From assembly GCF_001640805.2 (NCBI RefSeq), contig NC_066836.1, positions 4,490,892 to 4,554,891 of the forward strand: 64,000 nucleotides of DNA. Reading direction: 5' to 3'. The notes below the pieces were generated by a model, which ran no database searches, was not told the DNA's origin, and saw only the letters and a program-made list of their open reading frames with translations. A program made the translations under genes and the position numbers. This DNA comes from Lates calcarifer (lineage: Eukaryota > Chordata > Actinopteri > Centropomidae). Below are positions 1 through 12,475 of the stretch, piece after piece (the first letter of the stretch is position 1; every line of letters starts with the position of its first letter).

Positions 1-3000
1 ACTAATTACAATTAACAACATTATAACCTTGATTATTTTATATCAGTCAGGTCGAATCAGTGCAGTAGGATAAATCCAGCCGATGGCAAAACACATTAGC
101 TACACATACATGCTCAGTGTTAACCCAGAGGCAGGACACTCACATGATTCCTCTGCTCTGTAGGAAAACTATAACTGGAGGACCTTAGGGTGACCTCAGG
201 AAAATGTCTCATTCACATATATAAAGAAAAAATAGGCCTATAAAAAAACATGCTGCAGCTTTTATATTAAACCCTTCTTCCTTTGAGAGAGTGTGATTGT
301 ACAAGGCCTGGTAAGACCATGCCACAGTGTGTCACAGTCCACACACAGGTAAACAGAATATACTCTTACACAGTGATACAGCACTGATCTGAAGAAATAA
401 GCTCAGTCAAAGGACTGTAGTCTTTACAACAGAGACTCACAGAGAAAATGCTACTCATCTACGCATCAAACAGCAGCAAGCTGATCAAAGAGCCCATCAC
501 CAAAGAGGAGGAGTGTTCCTTTAAACAGTAATTCAAAGCACTTTCATATCAACAAATGTCTGTTTTATATCAGACTGACCTGATATATTAAGTCATTGAG
601 AGCTGTTGTAATCACCACACTTGTCTGTTAATGCACCACTATCATTTTTAGCACAACATCCACTCTAGAGCCATAACTGGGATCAAAACAGGGAACCTAA
701 ACAAAACCAACCAAGTGCCATTTCTCCAAAAACCTCCACAGGACAGACGCTGCTAAAGACAGAGCCGTGGCTGGCCTGTACGTACGAGCAGTCCGAGCCT
801 GAGAGCAGGCGGCCGTGTTTATCCTGTCAAGGTATGTTAACACCAGGCCGCAGTCCTGTAGTCCTTAAATTGTGGTGTTAGATTACAGCCCAGCTGAGAG
901 CGCGCACAAAAGCACGGAGCACTTAAAAGCGAGAGGAAAGGCGTTGGATGACGAAGCTGTGACCAAAGCGGCAGTAGCAGTAGCAGCAGCAGCAGCAACA
1001 GGCGGCGCACACGGAGGGGTCGACACCTGCCATTTACAGTAGAGCTGCAGACACTTGGCATGTGGTGAAGCTGAGGATGAGATCATTAAGGCTGCAGTTA
1101 AGAATCAGGCAAAAACAAAAAACAACTTAACGTCTCCTCTGCTCTCTGTACATGGATGTTTGTATATAACTACTTTAACAACACAGGAATTATGTACTAT
1201 GCCTGCTGCTACTACTCAGTTTAATGTACAGTTTAATGTGTGGCAGGCGTTTATTTTAGGCAAAAACAAGTCCAGTCAGGGAGAAGTGAAAGTTTTTGGG
1301 CGTCTCTGCAGGCCTATAGCAAGATGACACCCATCACTTGCTAGGCTTTTATACCCGGTGTGTTTACAGCTGCTGCCTGGTGGGAAATCATCTCTGTAAA
1401 GAAGTAGAGCAAGGTCAACTGACTGTCAACTATCATTAATACCAGGCATGTTAGAGTTTGTTAGTTGAGAACAAAAACATTCAACTTTGAGAGGCGCAAT
1501 ATAACAGCACGGGAACACTAGCAAATAAGTCTCAGGCCTCTTTCAAACAAACTCCAGTGTGGCTTGTTACGAATGAGATCATGACCACAGGAAATGATTC
1601 TGAAACACGAGGTTTTTACGGGTATGAAAAGATGGATGTCAACACCTGAATGCCAGAGATGCTCATGTATAAAAAATGCTCAAGGACAAATCAAAGTCTG
1701 AGCTTTTGCTCACATCCAGCCTTTTCTCGACTGGTTTAAACAAAGAGCACAGACAGGGTTTATTTCACATTACACAGAGTGGCAAACTTTGTGTCTAACC
1801 GAACAGGACGACAGATTACCTAATCCGTCTGATAACGATCTACTAATGATTTTGTTTACACTTCTGGTTCACTTACAGCATAACTGTCCAACTGAAACCA
1901 CAAAATAAGAAAAAATTCAAAGCTAACTTCAACAGTATAGTTTATAGGGAGCAGTGAGATCTTATAGTCTAAGATGCAAACTTTCATTAACCGTGCACAC
2001 TAGAGCTGACATATAGATTCCTGTGATCTATCTGCTGTAATGTGAATGACTGGCAGCTAGTTTCTCTGTTTTATATCACTGTAAAGGGAAAATCTTATGG
2101 ATGCTGTCATATAAAACACGCACTTTGAAGTTGCAGCCCTGATCCATAATAAACAAGATTTAGTAAAACTCTTAAACGAGGACAGAACATGCGTCCGTGG
2201 GAGGCGTAAGACGTTGGAAGCGGAGCTTAAACAACTTGCTGATTTTTTGATAAGTCGAGTAATTAATTGGCTAAGATAACAGTCACTTGTTTGAGTCATT
2301 TTCTAAGCAACAATACTAAACTTTTCTTTGTTATACTGTACGTAATAATTTGGCTTTTGGACAGAAATCTGAGTGCGCCACTGGGAAACTATAATGGGCA
2401 TTTTTCAGTATTAGCTGAAATTTTATGAACAAAATACTTTAATACTTTCAATTAACAAATAAATAAATGATGTCTAAAAGCATTAAAACCTGTAAAGTGA
2501 AATGTATCACCTGATGAATACCTGCTAGTATCAGAAAAGGCCTGGGATGGGATGTAATCTAAGATAGGTCCCTCTATAGTCTGTTTACTCACTATCGAGT
2601 GCATGGCAGAGATTGGAATATGTTAATTTAAAGTAGTATCAGTTGTATGTTGAGGAAATGACAAGCACAGATTAAAGCTTTTGTGACAGTACAGCAGATA
2701 GCATCAGCAGCCTCATCATGGTGATGGCAGGCTGGAGGTCATGGTACATTAGCACAGGCTAATGTTTGGCACATCAGCTCTTTTGAAATTCAAAGAGGTG
2801 AACGGGCTGTGAACGGAGCAGCCTGTGCCATGTGGATGAAAACTAACATATATATGAAAAAACACACGTTTGAAGTGAGGCAGGTTGAAAATGAAACGAA
2901 AAAACGAGAGGCAGATGAGTTTCACTCGCAGCTGATCAAAGCGGTGCGCACTGAATCACCGTTAGGATGCGCTCCTTTCACATTATAATCCCATTTAACG

Positions 3001-5207
3001 TTATATTTTTAGAAACTAAACGGAATGAGACCGCTCAGGGTTGGTCTTGTCCGGTATCCGTGCCGTACACAGCGAGGATATCACGGGGAAATCGGTGAAA
3101 ATACACCTTCATAGGTGTTGCATCACCTTGCGTACCTGGCTGTCTCCGGTCCAGAAAAAAGCAGCAACCCCGCCTTCACTGCAGTAATGGTACTGACCGC
3201 CATTCCCTTCCGCACACCGCTCAGGAAATTGTATAACGAATTACCGCAACACAATAGATGGAAACGAGAAGGTTTGACGGTGAGCCCTATAAGAGCTGTA
3301 ATTGCACACGGTGGAGAATAACAGGAATAACCACCTTACGCACCTCATTTTCCGGGGCGCACACACACATACACTGAGCTTACGGGGTGCACTCGACCAA
3401 AACGAGTCAACCAATCCCAAAAAAAGAAAAAAAAAACATAAAAGGAGAGATTAAACATGCACATTTGGGTCACAAATGCGTGTCGATGAGATAAATCCCG
3501 CGAGAATGAGGGGAAGCGAGCATCCATGCGAAGCTGGCATGGTGCACACGGTGAAAACTACAAAAAAAATCATCATCTCTACCTGCACAAGTTGACATTT
3601 GGAGCGGTTTTTCTTGGCTCCTCACGAGACACAGAGCCTTTAGGAAACGGCGAGCGGATCCTGTTCCGTTCACGGTCGAGAGCCGCAGGTGTTATTTGTG
3701 TTTATTTCCAGGCCATTTGTCAGCCCCGTTATCCGCGTTCAGGTAAACATGATGATGATGGTGATGATGATGATGGTGATGGCTCCTGTACGGACGCACA
3801 GAGTCACCGTCGTGTCGTCAGCAGGAGGAGAGAAAAAAAGGTGCTTTCCAGCCCTTCGGCTCACACACATCATGCTTCATAACGGTGTCCAAATATATAT
3901 ATATATTTATGGGTTTACCTTTTTTATTGGTCGATACGACATAAGAGGGGGAGAGTACAGGTAAGAAACCGTCCAATGAGGGACTCTGGCTCCAAAGGGT
4001 TGGTCTAAATTTAAAGTTATTACACCAACCTATTTCTGTGTTATTTACTTCATAACAGGTGGACTCAAAAATACTCTTATTGAGTGGAACAATGCCCCAG
4101 CCCGCAAACACCTACTCTGGGATCAGGATATAGTGATATCATAGAGATAAACTCCCTGTAGGTGATATCAGAGGATTATGATATCTCCCTCACGACAGAA
4201 ACAAACACCACTAAATGCTATTAGTCCATACATCTAAAATAAAACAACATTTATTTTCAGCATTTCAAACTATACACCCACCCGATTTTACAGGTGCAAA
4301 AAGCAACCGTGGAAAATGTGCATTAGGAGCAAATTGCAGGACAATCAACCAAAAACCAACGCCGAACAACAAAAAACGCTGCATTTCTAAAGCTAAACTG
4401 GTGCGTAGAATAAGGAAATGCATTCAAGCATGAAAATAAATATGTCAAGTCTACTTTTAGAGAATCAACAGTATGATTTCCACTCTTACCTTAACTAAGG
4501 GAACATGTGGTGCTGCAGTTGTAGCAGGGAGGGGTGAAGTGGAGATAAAATAAACATCCCATCTCTTTGCCATCACCGGAGCGGTAGTCAGCCCGACCAA
4601 AGCCCATGCAAAAAATCCAACGCGTTCGCCCCAACAGCACGATTTACCGTCCGGGCATCATATCAAGCAGCTAAAGTTGAAATATACTGAACGGGAGCGA
4701 GATACTGAACCGTCCGGGGCCGAGGGAGCACCAAGTTAGCTTGAAACTAATCCTGCAACAACCTCGCCCTAAAAAAATTTCATCCACTAAACTACAAACT
4801 GCGCTCAACGGGCCACGTTGTTATGTGAAAGCCCCGCAACCTGCCGCCAAGAGTTGCTGTGGGTGGGAAAGTGGCAGAAAAGTATAGAAACAAAGAAAGA
4901 TAAAGTGTAATAAACTGGAAAAAATACAATATAGACAAGTATGAGGCGCTCCCCGGGTTATTATAACAGACGGATAACGGTTCACTCAGTCAGGCGGCCC
5001 CGTGCACCGCTAGGCGGAGAGAGAGCCAGCCAGGTATAACGGTACACCACCACACTGGGATATGAACACACCAATACTCCACAAAACTCCCCGAAACGTG
5101 CTCCAACTCACTCCCAAAAAGTCTCCAGGAGGAGTTCACCGAGTGAAAAGCTCGCCGGCAGCCCGGCTGGGTCGCTCAGCGGCGGTTACGGAGGACTTTG
5201 GACTTAC
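1..5207 (-). other. zeb1: zeb1 intron 1 (partial)
   Basis: This stretch lies downstream of the exon 1 donor, and I found no zeb1 exon 2 in it, so it is read as part of a long first intron. It holds a short CAG/CAA-type run near 970-1000, an ATG/GTG trinucleotide run at 3749-3782, and a short TA run near 3892-3907. Three GATATC palindromes sit within about 60 bases near 4130-4190. The part from about 4560 to 5200 is rich in CpG and belongs to the zeb1 promoter island. The open frames here are short and unlike any family I know. Confidence 0.7.
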
Positions 5208-5265
5208 CGCTGCTCCTCTTCGGGTTCGCCTGTTTTCTGCGCTTACACCTGGGGCCATCCGCCAT
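5208..5265 (-). CDS. zeb1: zeb1 coding exon 1 (N-terminal end of ZEB1)
   Basis: This exon encodes the first 19 residues plus one base of the zinc-finger E-box-binding homeobox repressor ZEB1, a nuclear factor that represses E-cadherin and drives epithelial-mesenchymal transition. The ATG is at 5265 and the peptide reads MADGPRCKRRKQANPKRSS. It ends at a consensus donor (GTAAGT, 5207-5202) after 58 coding bases, the split position I recall for vertebrate ZEB1. ZEB2 shares the peptide but normally has MKQPI just before it. Here the preceding codons differ, and linkage to svil also favours zeb1. The basic RRKQxxP core resembles the N-terminal NuRD-recruiting motif of SALL, FOG1 and BCL11A. No later zeb1 exon is visible, so the gene continues past position 1. 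I cannot tell whether this is the zeb1a or zeb1b copy. Confidence 0.9.
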
Positions 5266-5700
5266 GATCCTCTCGCTGAGTCTGAAACGCAGCCGCTCGC
5301 GAGTCACCTCCTCCCACCCCCCTCCTCCTGTCTCTCCTTCCTCCTCCCTCCCTTCCCTCCTCACCCCTTCTCACCCCTCCCTTCCCCTGTCCGCTTTACG
5401 ACATCACCTTCCCCCCGCTAAAAACACCTGGTTTGCGACACACTGGCCGCTTTTACGGTATCACCTTCTCAAACACCTCAGCACATGGCCCCTCCTACTG
5501 GCCGCACATGGGTGTGTGCGGTGGTCCCACAGCTCTGACAGGGCCGGAGCGAGACTCACGCGGTCCCTGCTGCTCCTGGCTGCTAAAAAAAACAGAAAAT
5601 ATATCAGCAAGGTGTTTATCTGCAGGTGAAAATGAAGAAATGTGACTAAAGAGAAGAGCTAAAGGAAACGTGTCAGTGGTGAGAGGTGGTGGAGGAAGCA
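5266..5700 (-). promoter_or_regulatory. zeb1: zeb1 5' untranslated and promoter region
   Basis: This is the sequence immediately upstream of the zeb1 start codon on the minus strand. It is CpG-containing and GC-rich, consistent with a CpG-island promoter. It has a nearly unbroken pyrimidine tract on the plus strand (about 5308-5395), so a zeb1 transcript starting upstream would carry a purine-rich leader. No TATA box is obvious, as expected for such promoters. The transcription start cannot be placed from sequence alone. Confidence 0.5.
5308..5395. repeat. Homopurine/homopyrimidine tract upstream of zeb1
   Basis: The plus strand is almost all C and T for about 85 bases, built from CCTCC, CTTCC and CTCCC blocks. 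It starts about 45 bases upstream of the zeb1 ATG. Such tracts can form triplex DNA and bind GA-binding or Sp/KLF-type factors. No function is shown here. Confidence 0.7.
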
Positions 5701-5749
5701 TTTTTAGGTGCACACTAATGTCAAAATATTACATTAAGCAAACGTCCCA

Positions 5750-6640
5750 CATTCAAAATCCTACTTAAGTAAAAGTACAGAAGTATTCTCAGTAAAATGT
5801 ACTTAAAGTATTTAAATTAAAAGTACTGATTCAGCAGAAATAAGCCCCAAATCAGTGTTTTTTTTTTTAAATATGACATATTTGTTAATACTGATGTAGC
5901 ATTTTACTGTTGTACCTGCTTAAAGTGGAACTGTTTTACCACATATACAGTCAGCTGGTTTAGTCCAGTGGTGCCCAACCTATGGGGTCAGGCCCCTCCA
6001 AAGGGTCACAGGATGAACCTCACGGGTCATGAGATAATTAATGAGGGTTGGAGAGAAGAAGAAGAAGAGAAAAACAATGTTGAGTTTGATTTGGTCATGA
6101 AGTGTTTGTATATTTGACCAATGTGGGCCTCAAACTGTCATCTAATGGAGTCACAAGCCAAAATCATTTAACTAACACTGGTTTCATTTTTAATAATGCA
6201 TTGTTTTTTGTGCAATTATTATATATGAAGTCTTAATCTGAGAAGTAACTACTATCTTTGCCAGGTAAATGCAGTGGGATAAAAATACAATATTCCTCCC
6301 TGAAATGTATTAAAAGTACCTGATACAGGGGAAAAAAACTCAAAATTACTTCAAATATTATCTTATATCTTATATTTTCATGCACAGTATTCTGTGAGAT
6401 AGTTAAATCTACAACAAAGCGTCAGATTTTACAAGCTCTCTGTATGTTTTGTATGGAAAAAAAATATTTTCAAAGTAACTACAGCTGTAACTTTAAAGTA
6501 GTGCAGTAAAAAGGACAATATTTAGTTGTAGAGTCAAAGTATAAAGGCATATGATGTATACTAATACTAATGTATTCTTCAAGTACTTGTACATAAAATT
6601 TGTACTTGAGCAGAATTTGAGTAAATGTACTCAGTAACTT
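5750..6640. mobile_element. Nested teleost DNA-transposon remnants
   Basis: The two ends resemble a widespread teleost repeat with the hallmark words AAGTACTTGTACTTTAC and AGTAACTTxCCAGCGCTG: AAGTAAAAGTACAGAAGTA near 5767 and GTACTTGTACATAAAATTTG to CAGTAACTTGCCAGCGCTG near 6580-6650. Between them (about 5960-6170) is a second repeat starting near GTGGTGCCCAACCTATGGGG and followed by the AGGGTCACAGGATGAACCT block, also common in fish. The arrangement reads as one element inserted in another. Two more copies of the outer family occur near 45513-45645 and 56661-56760. Confidence 0.55.
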
Positions 6641-8017
6641 GCCAGCGCTGCTGAAAGCACATTAAGTATCCTATTACTACAGATGTACTTGAGGTATTAG
6701 TATCAATATCACAATGTAAAATTCACTACAGAGGCCATCTAAGGTTGTTTAATTACTGGACTTATTGGTGTTAAAATGCAACGTGTGACGCCTGTGAAGG
6801 AAAACAATCGGTTATCAAAATGTCAGGACCTTTTGAACAGTGAGTTAAGGAAACCTGAGTCTCAGAAATACGTGCTCGCACATACATAAAGCACCGTTTT
6901 GTCCTCAGCGGGGACAGAAGTTCAATGACAGTTCACAGCAGGTCAGGGGAGTGGCCTTCACAGCCCTTTCGAGCTATTCTTGTACCTGCCGACGATCAGG
7001 TTTCCAGCTCAGACACACCAGGTGCTGCTGTGAGTCTCTCCCCCGTCAACAAGCCTCCTCTGCATATCCCTGACGCTGTGTGTGGAGGACAGGGGTGGGG
7101 GCGCAATGAAATTAGACTGCAGAGGATTAACAGAGGGGACAGAAAGCTTGAGATTATATGCATTGTTCAAAAGGTGCTTCATTGTTGGCGTGCTGCATTC
7201 AGCTGTCTGACACAACAGTGACAACATGAATGAGCCTGGGTTGGATTGTGTAGGTTTTTATACAGGAGGGAAACACTGGGAGAAAAGCTTCATTGTTGGT
7301 GCAGTTTAAAGTCTTCACCTTAAATTTCTCAGAGTGAAACATTTTTGACACTGCACGACAAGGTCACACACTCTTTAATCTGCTCGCTCCTGGGGTGTTT
7401 GTAATCAGCGGCATGCTTACAGTATACTGAGTTAAATATTCAGACCTGGGAGCGAGTGAGTGACGGTTAAAACTTTTTTTTTTTTTTTTTGAAGACTTGC
7501 AGGTAATTTCAAAATATATTTCCCTGTAATTCAGCATGAAATATTTGAAAACTTCACAATCTTGACCTGAATGTAAAATAAAGTTCTGAGCTGAGTTTTA
7601 CTATTTATATCCCCAATTCAGACGGAAACCTGTACATTTTTCACAGGGGCCACTGTGAATAATGAGTATAATGTATAATTGTAATTTTACTTAAGTAAAG
7701 GATCTGGGACATTCTGAGGAATGGCCTCAAAGGCTGTCAAACATCCCCAACCTTTACAAAACACTAGGGACATTGCTAAAACAGGTTATGAAAGTGCTGC
7801 AGTCCAAAGTTCTCTATATGACTTGGATTGGTCCCCTAAACATTCCCAGAACGTCCTAAATCTTCGCACTATTTCCAGCTGTAATTGGTCTCTCTCGTTG
7901 TGTGTTGCTCTGAATAGTGCTCAGTGGATCCACTCAGTGGATTAAGTGGCGTGTTCAGCTCAAATTGACCTATTAAGCAACGGCCAATCGCACTGGAAGG
8001 TAATAACAGGCCCTTTT

Positions 8018-8081
8018 CACAGCAGACATTTTGACTTGTCAAAGTAGGAAAACCACAGGTGTTACTGATAACATTAACGAT
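8018..8081 (+). repeat. Dispersed repeat, copy 1
   Basis: The block contains ATTTTGACTTGTC, then GGAAAACCACAGGTGTTACTG, then ATAACATTAAC. A second copy with the same three words in the same order and spacing lies at 12414-12475, so this is a dispersed element fragment. I cannot name the family with confidence. Confidence 0.6.
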
Positions 8082-11000
8082 ACCTCCGTACTAGTCAAGT
8101 GTTCCAGTAAGCCAGCACGTATAATACGAGAGCCCTGAAACTGAATTCAGTCATCAGTGATTTTAATACTTAAACCTGAGATTTTCCCACTGTGACATGT
8201 TAAAATGTCTTCTGTTATTGTTTTTTTTGGTAAACACAAAGTGTGTTGCAGTGTTGATTATTTATTAATTGCTTTCTGGTCAGAGCTTCACATGTGCAAA
8301 GAAGTGTTTTGTCTTTGTGGCACAGGCTGAATGAGGTGGGACATAATTGGCCAATTAAGCAGCAGCCAGTCATGTTGGGAGGTAATTGTTGCCTTTCTGA
8401 GGGCAGAGCAGAGTCTTTGGCTCCAGCTCAGGGTGTCAGAGATTTGTTTTCCACATGTATTAAGCTTTAACAGACTTTGGTTCCTCTCCTAAAGAGGCAC
8501 TACACCAACTGTACACGTTTTACACGTGTACACAAGTTCAGTTTACTTATCATGCAGAGCACAACTCATCCTGTGAAAACAGTTCAATAATATCATCTGT
8601 GGCTCTGAAGGAAGTGTGTCAGTTTGAAAAAAATAACCTTGATGATTTCATCTCGCCTACATTACAATCTATGGTAAGATTGAAAGGTGTGGGCGTTTAC
8701 CAGTCGGGGGTTGTCTAATGAAAGACAGTGTAGGTTTTTGAAGCTAGACCCATATACAGTATATAAGTTAAAAAAGAAATGCAGTAGTGAATAAGCTAAG
8801 GAAACACATGTGCACACAGACTAGAATAAATTTCTAATTAAAATAAACGACCTGTCTGGAAGGTTTTGTCTTTCCTCAGCTCTCACACACATGCACATAT
8901 CTTGGTAGAAAGCTGACCTGTCCATCAGTTTGAACTAACCCCCCCCCCACTCTCAAATCGCAGCCGACCCCCCCACCCCTCTGCAACACAACAGTAATGC
9001 TTTAATTGAACCTCCCGCTGGCAGGATATGAAGGACTATAGAATCCACTCCTCTCGGGGGGTGGGGGGAGTCGGGCTCTGCTACATGACAACGTCTCTAC
9101 AGGCGATTTCTGTCCTGCCGCCTGTGAAGTGAAAGAGGAAATGGATGCTATTATTCAATGCTAATTCAGTATTGACATGAATACTGGGCTCAGGGGGTTT
9201 CAGTAAATTCATTTGTATTTCTACAGGAAAATCTTTCTGGATGAGAAGTCAGCCAATAGACTATGAGTATTGTTCTTTGAAGAGCTGCTGTGCCCGCAGG
9301 CTAAATGCCCTTTTTGTTCCTTCGCCAGCAGTTTCTTTTGTCATGTGTCAGGTAGGGGTTCTACCTTTAAGAGTGAAACTATGGATCTGACTGAGCTTTA
9401 TAAGGACCTGTGGGTGTTAGTGCCTTACTCTCACCATTTAATGACACAGAATATAAGTTGCTGCAGTGAGGTGTGTAATTAAGTTTAAAAATGGATGCCA
9501 TTCTCTATTTTGAAGTCACAGTGTAAAGAGAATGTACTTTGCATGTCCTGTACTTTATGTACGTAGAGACCTTTCTCTACTCTAACATGATACCTGTTTT
9601 CATCCTAATAGATTCGGCCTTTGCAGCAGAGCTGTCCTCTCAGGTTAAATGTCTGTTGGTTCCCTCCTCTGTGTTTTCTTTCAATGTGTGTCAGGTGGTA
9701 CTCAGGTCAGCGGAAGCCTCTGAGTGAAAAGTGAGGACAAAGAAACGGAGCTATACTCTGCCTCTGATATGCTAATCAGCCCAAACATGTAACATTTCCT
9801 TTCTGAACAAATCAATTAACTTCAGCTCTACTGTTCTACTTCAGTGCCATAGAGAGCCTCCGTGGCCAAAAGATGAATAATGTAATTTTTGTGTCGGGAT
9901 GAGTAATGCGGGTACAAATCACTTGTCTGGATGAGTGGCTGGGGAACTGATAATGGCGAGTCCTCAAGTTGGCTTTATAAGGCAGGAGGAGAGAGGGAGA
10001 TAATTCATCCGCTCTCTCTGTCACTCTCTCCGTTAATGAAATGCTGTAAAGCCTGTGTAGCTGCATGACATTATGAATGAAGGGAAGGGCATGAACCTGG
10101 AATAAAGGAGACTATCTACTGGGAAATGTTTACTTTATGACAAGGTTAATTAAAGGGGTAGTTTTGAAGCCTCAGCTCAGGTTTAACTTGGTGTGTAAAT
10201 GTCTTTACACAATGATATGGCTATAATTAATATCTGAAGTGACTCATTACTCTGTCTATTACAATAACGACAACCTCAGGTATTTCTGAAACTATTGATC
10301 ACTCATTGATTGAGACAGTTTGATCTGAGCTCCAGTTGCATCCTGTTACCTGAGATAAGAGCTGTGTTTGACAGGTCAAAGTCTGGAGGGGAGTATTGGC
10401 TTTAACAGGTAAACCAAGGGTCAGTCAGCTGACCACTCTCACAGGTGTGTGTGTGTGTGTGTGTTATTCTGCTTGTCTAAACACCACAGGAAAGCAGGTA
10501 ATAGGTAAAATGATGAGGTGGAAACAGTATATTGACGTGCTTTAGCTTATATAAATGACCGACAAACACTAGAGCCTCTATGCCTCTTTTAGCTCACTTT
10601 GGTTTGACAGTCTGCATATTTACTGTAGCCAGTGCAGTCAGTTACACTGCCTGCATCTTATTTTAGCTCTGAAAAACACCAACATGTAATAATGTCTGAA
10701 TGCATTAGGAGGGGTTTTCCCGTCCTTCTTGTTCTGCTGAAAAGGAGTGAAAGCAACACAAACTCACAGTAAACTACCTGCACAGAACCAAACAGCTGAA
10801 GAGCCAAATACCAATGTCATTTCCTCAGGAGTTTATGAGCTAAAAGAAGAGGAAATGTCTCAATGCAATTTGTCATTTTTGCAGAAATATGACCTAAAAT
10901 GAATGCTAATGTTGCTCTGTGAGTGCTGGATGTGTAAATAGCACGCTAGCAATGTGACAGCTTGTTTTGGTGTTTCTTCTGGCCCCTTGTGGCCAAAAAT

Positions 11001-12413
11001 GAATGAATGCAGCTTTAAAAAGATACAAATCACATCAACTTCCCTCCCATAGCTGCTCACACATACACTCAAATACTTGAAACGCCACTGTACTCACACA
11101 TTCTCCCACTGTTCACCTTCAAAATGAATCAACACCTACAGCCCCTCTTCTCTGTTGCACAACATTCATTTCCTGTGCAGTGACCATCACCCTCGTCACA
11201 TCCTGCCGGTGATCAGAAAACCCTTGCCCAGTTCAGGTGATGTGTGCAGTGATAACCTAGACTGTTTCTCACTCTCAGCAGTGATAATGGTCAGCCTGTG
11301 GTGATCAGTGTAATGAGTCACATGCAGAAACAGGAGCAACTGATGTCATTTTGCATCACTTCATCTCCTCTGGGACCAGACACACCGTGTTTGTGTGTGT
11401 GTGTGTGTGCATTTGTGTCTGTGAAGAGCGAAAGTCTTTCTACATGGCTGGATGTGTGTGTGTGTGTGTTGTTATGGCATGCCTGTGTGTGTGTGTGTGT
11501 GTGTAACGCAGTGCTCGTCCTGAGGCGCTGCCTGCTGTTCGAGCCCATACCTGGAGGCTGACCTCATTTGTTGCAGCACTGCAGCTCCGGACACATGGAA
11601 GTCACATGACTAAGCTCTGCCCACTCCGTATGGAACAAAAACCTCCTGCTACAGACCCTGCTGACCTTATTCTCACAGCAGCCATTTTGATCTCCGTGCC
11701 AGAAAGCTTTACTTCTTCTGAACTTCCTCTGACCCCTTAAAATTAAGCAGTTTCTACCTGTGACCCCTCCACTTTCATCAGATCGTTTTATTTTTGTATT
11801 TTGAAAGGTGAAACAGCAGTGAGACCATCTGATATTCCACTGGGAAAAAAGCAAAGATTGGCACAAATTTTGAAAACAAGGAGATGATTTTGTGTTTCCT
11901 CCTCTTTCTTATCCTATTAATCAACTTACAACCTTGATCTCGTGACCCATAGGCACCACTTTGTGTGTGTTACTTCAACACAAAAGTGAGAACATCAGAT
12001 TAATCTAACACTTTTTCCAAGTTGTATCGCCGTTTTAAGATCAGCTACAATAACTGAGAGAGCTTGAAGTGATGCCAGACACTTGAGATAAAGCACACAC
12101 ACACACACACACACCTACTAATTACCACATTTTACCCCCAGACTCTGTTCTAGTGTCTTTGCCGAGATCTCATAACTTTTAGGTGAAACTTTTACAGATT
12201 AGAGAAAATGAAAGGTGTATATTATTATCCTCCTCTGCACTGCAGAATCACCTGCTCTGCTCAGAACATCACGTCTGATACTTCAGTTCAGTCTGACTGT
12301 CTAGATTGATGTTGTTTGATATGCTAGTTTTGAATTATTCATTTTCAAATTAGCTGATAAATTCCCATCCAGATTAATTTAGCTGTGTTGTCAAGCTATT
12401 TTAGATGTTTTTC

Positions 12414-12475
12414 ATGGCAGATATTTTGACTTGTCATTGCGGGAACACAGGTGTAACAGATAACATTAATCGGAA
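12414..12475 (+). repeat. Dispersed repeat, copy 2
   Basis: This matches the block at 8018-8081 (ATTTTGACTTGTC, GGAACACAGGTGTAACAG, ATAACATTAAT) with small indels. The orientation is the same. Confidence 0.6.

Noticed and set aside
4130..4190. Three GATATC palindromes in about 60 bases
   Set aside because: Suggestive of a binding-site cluster, but the short AT-rich word could recur by chance and nothing else supports function.
5266..5364. In-frame extension upstream of the zeb1 ATG
   Set aside because: There is no ATG in it, only a GTG. It is the purine-rich leader, and the conserved MADGPRCK start fits ZEB1.
11298..11561. Cys-Val-rich open frame
   Set aside because: The cysteines and valines come from (TGTG)n runs, so it is a microsatellite artefact.
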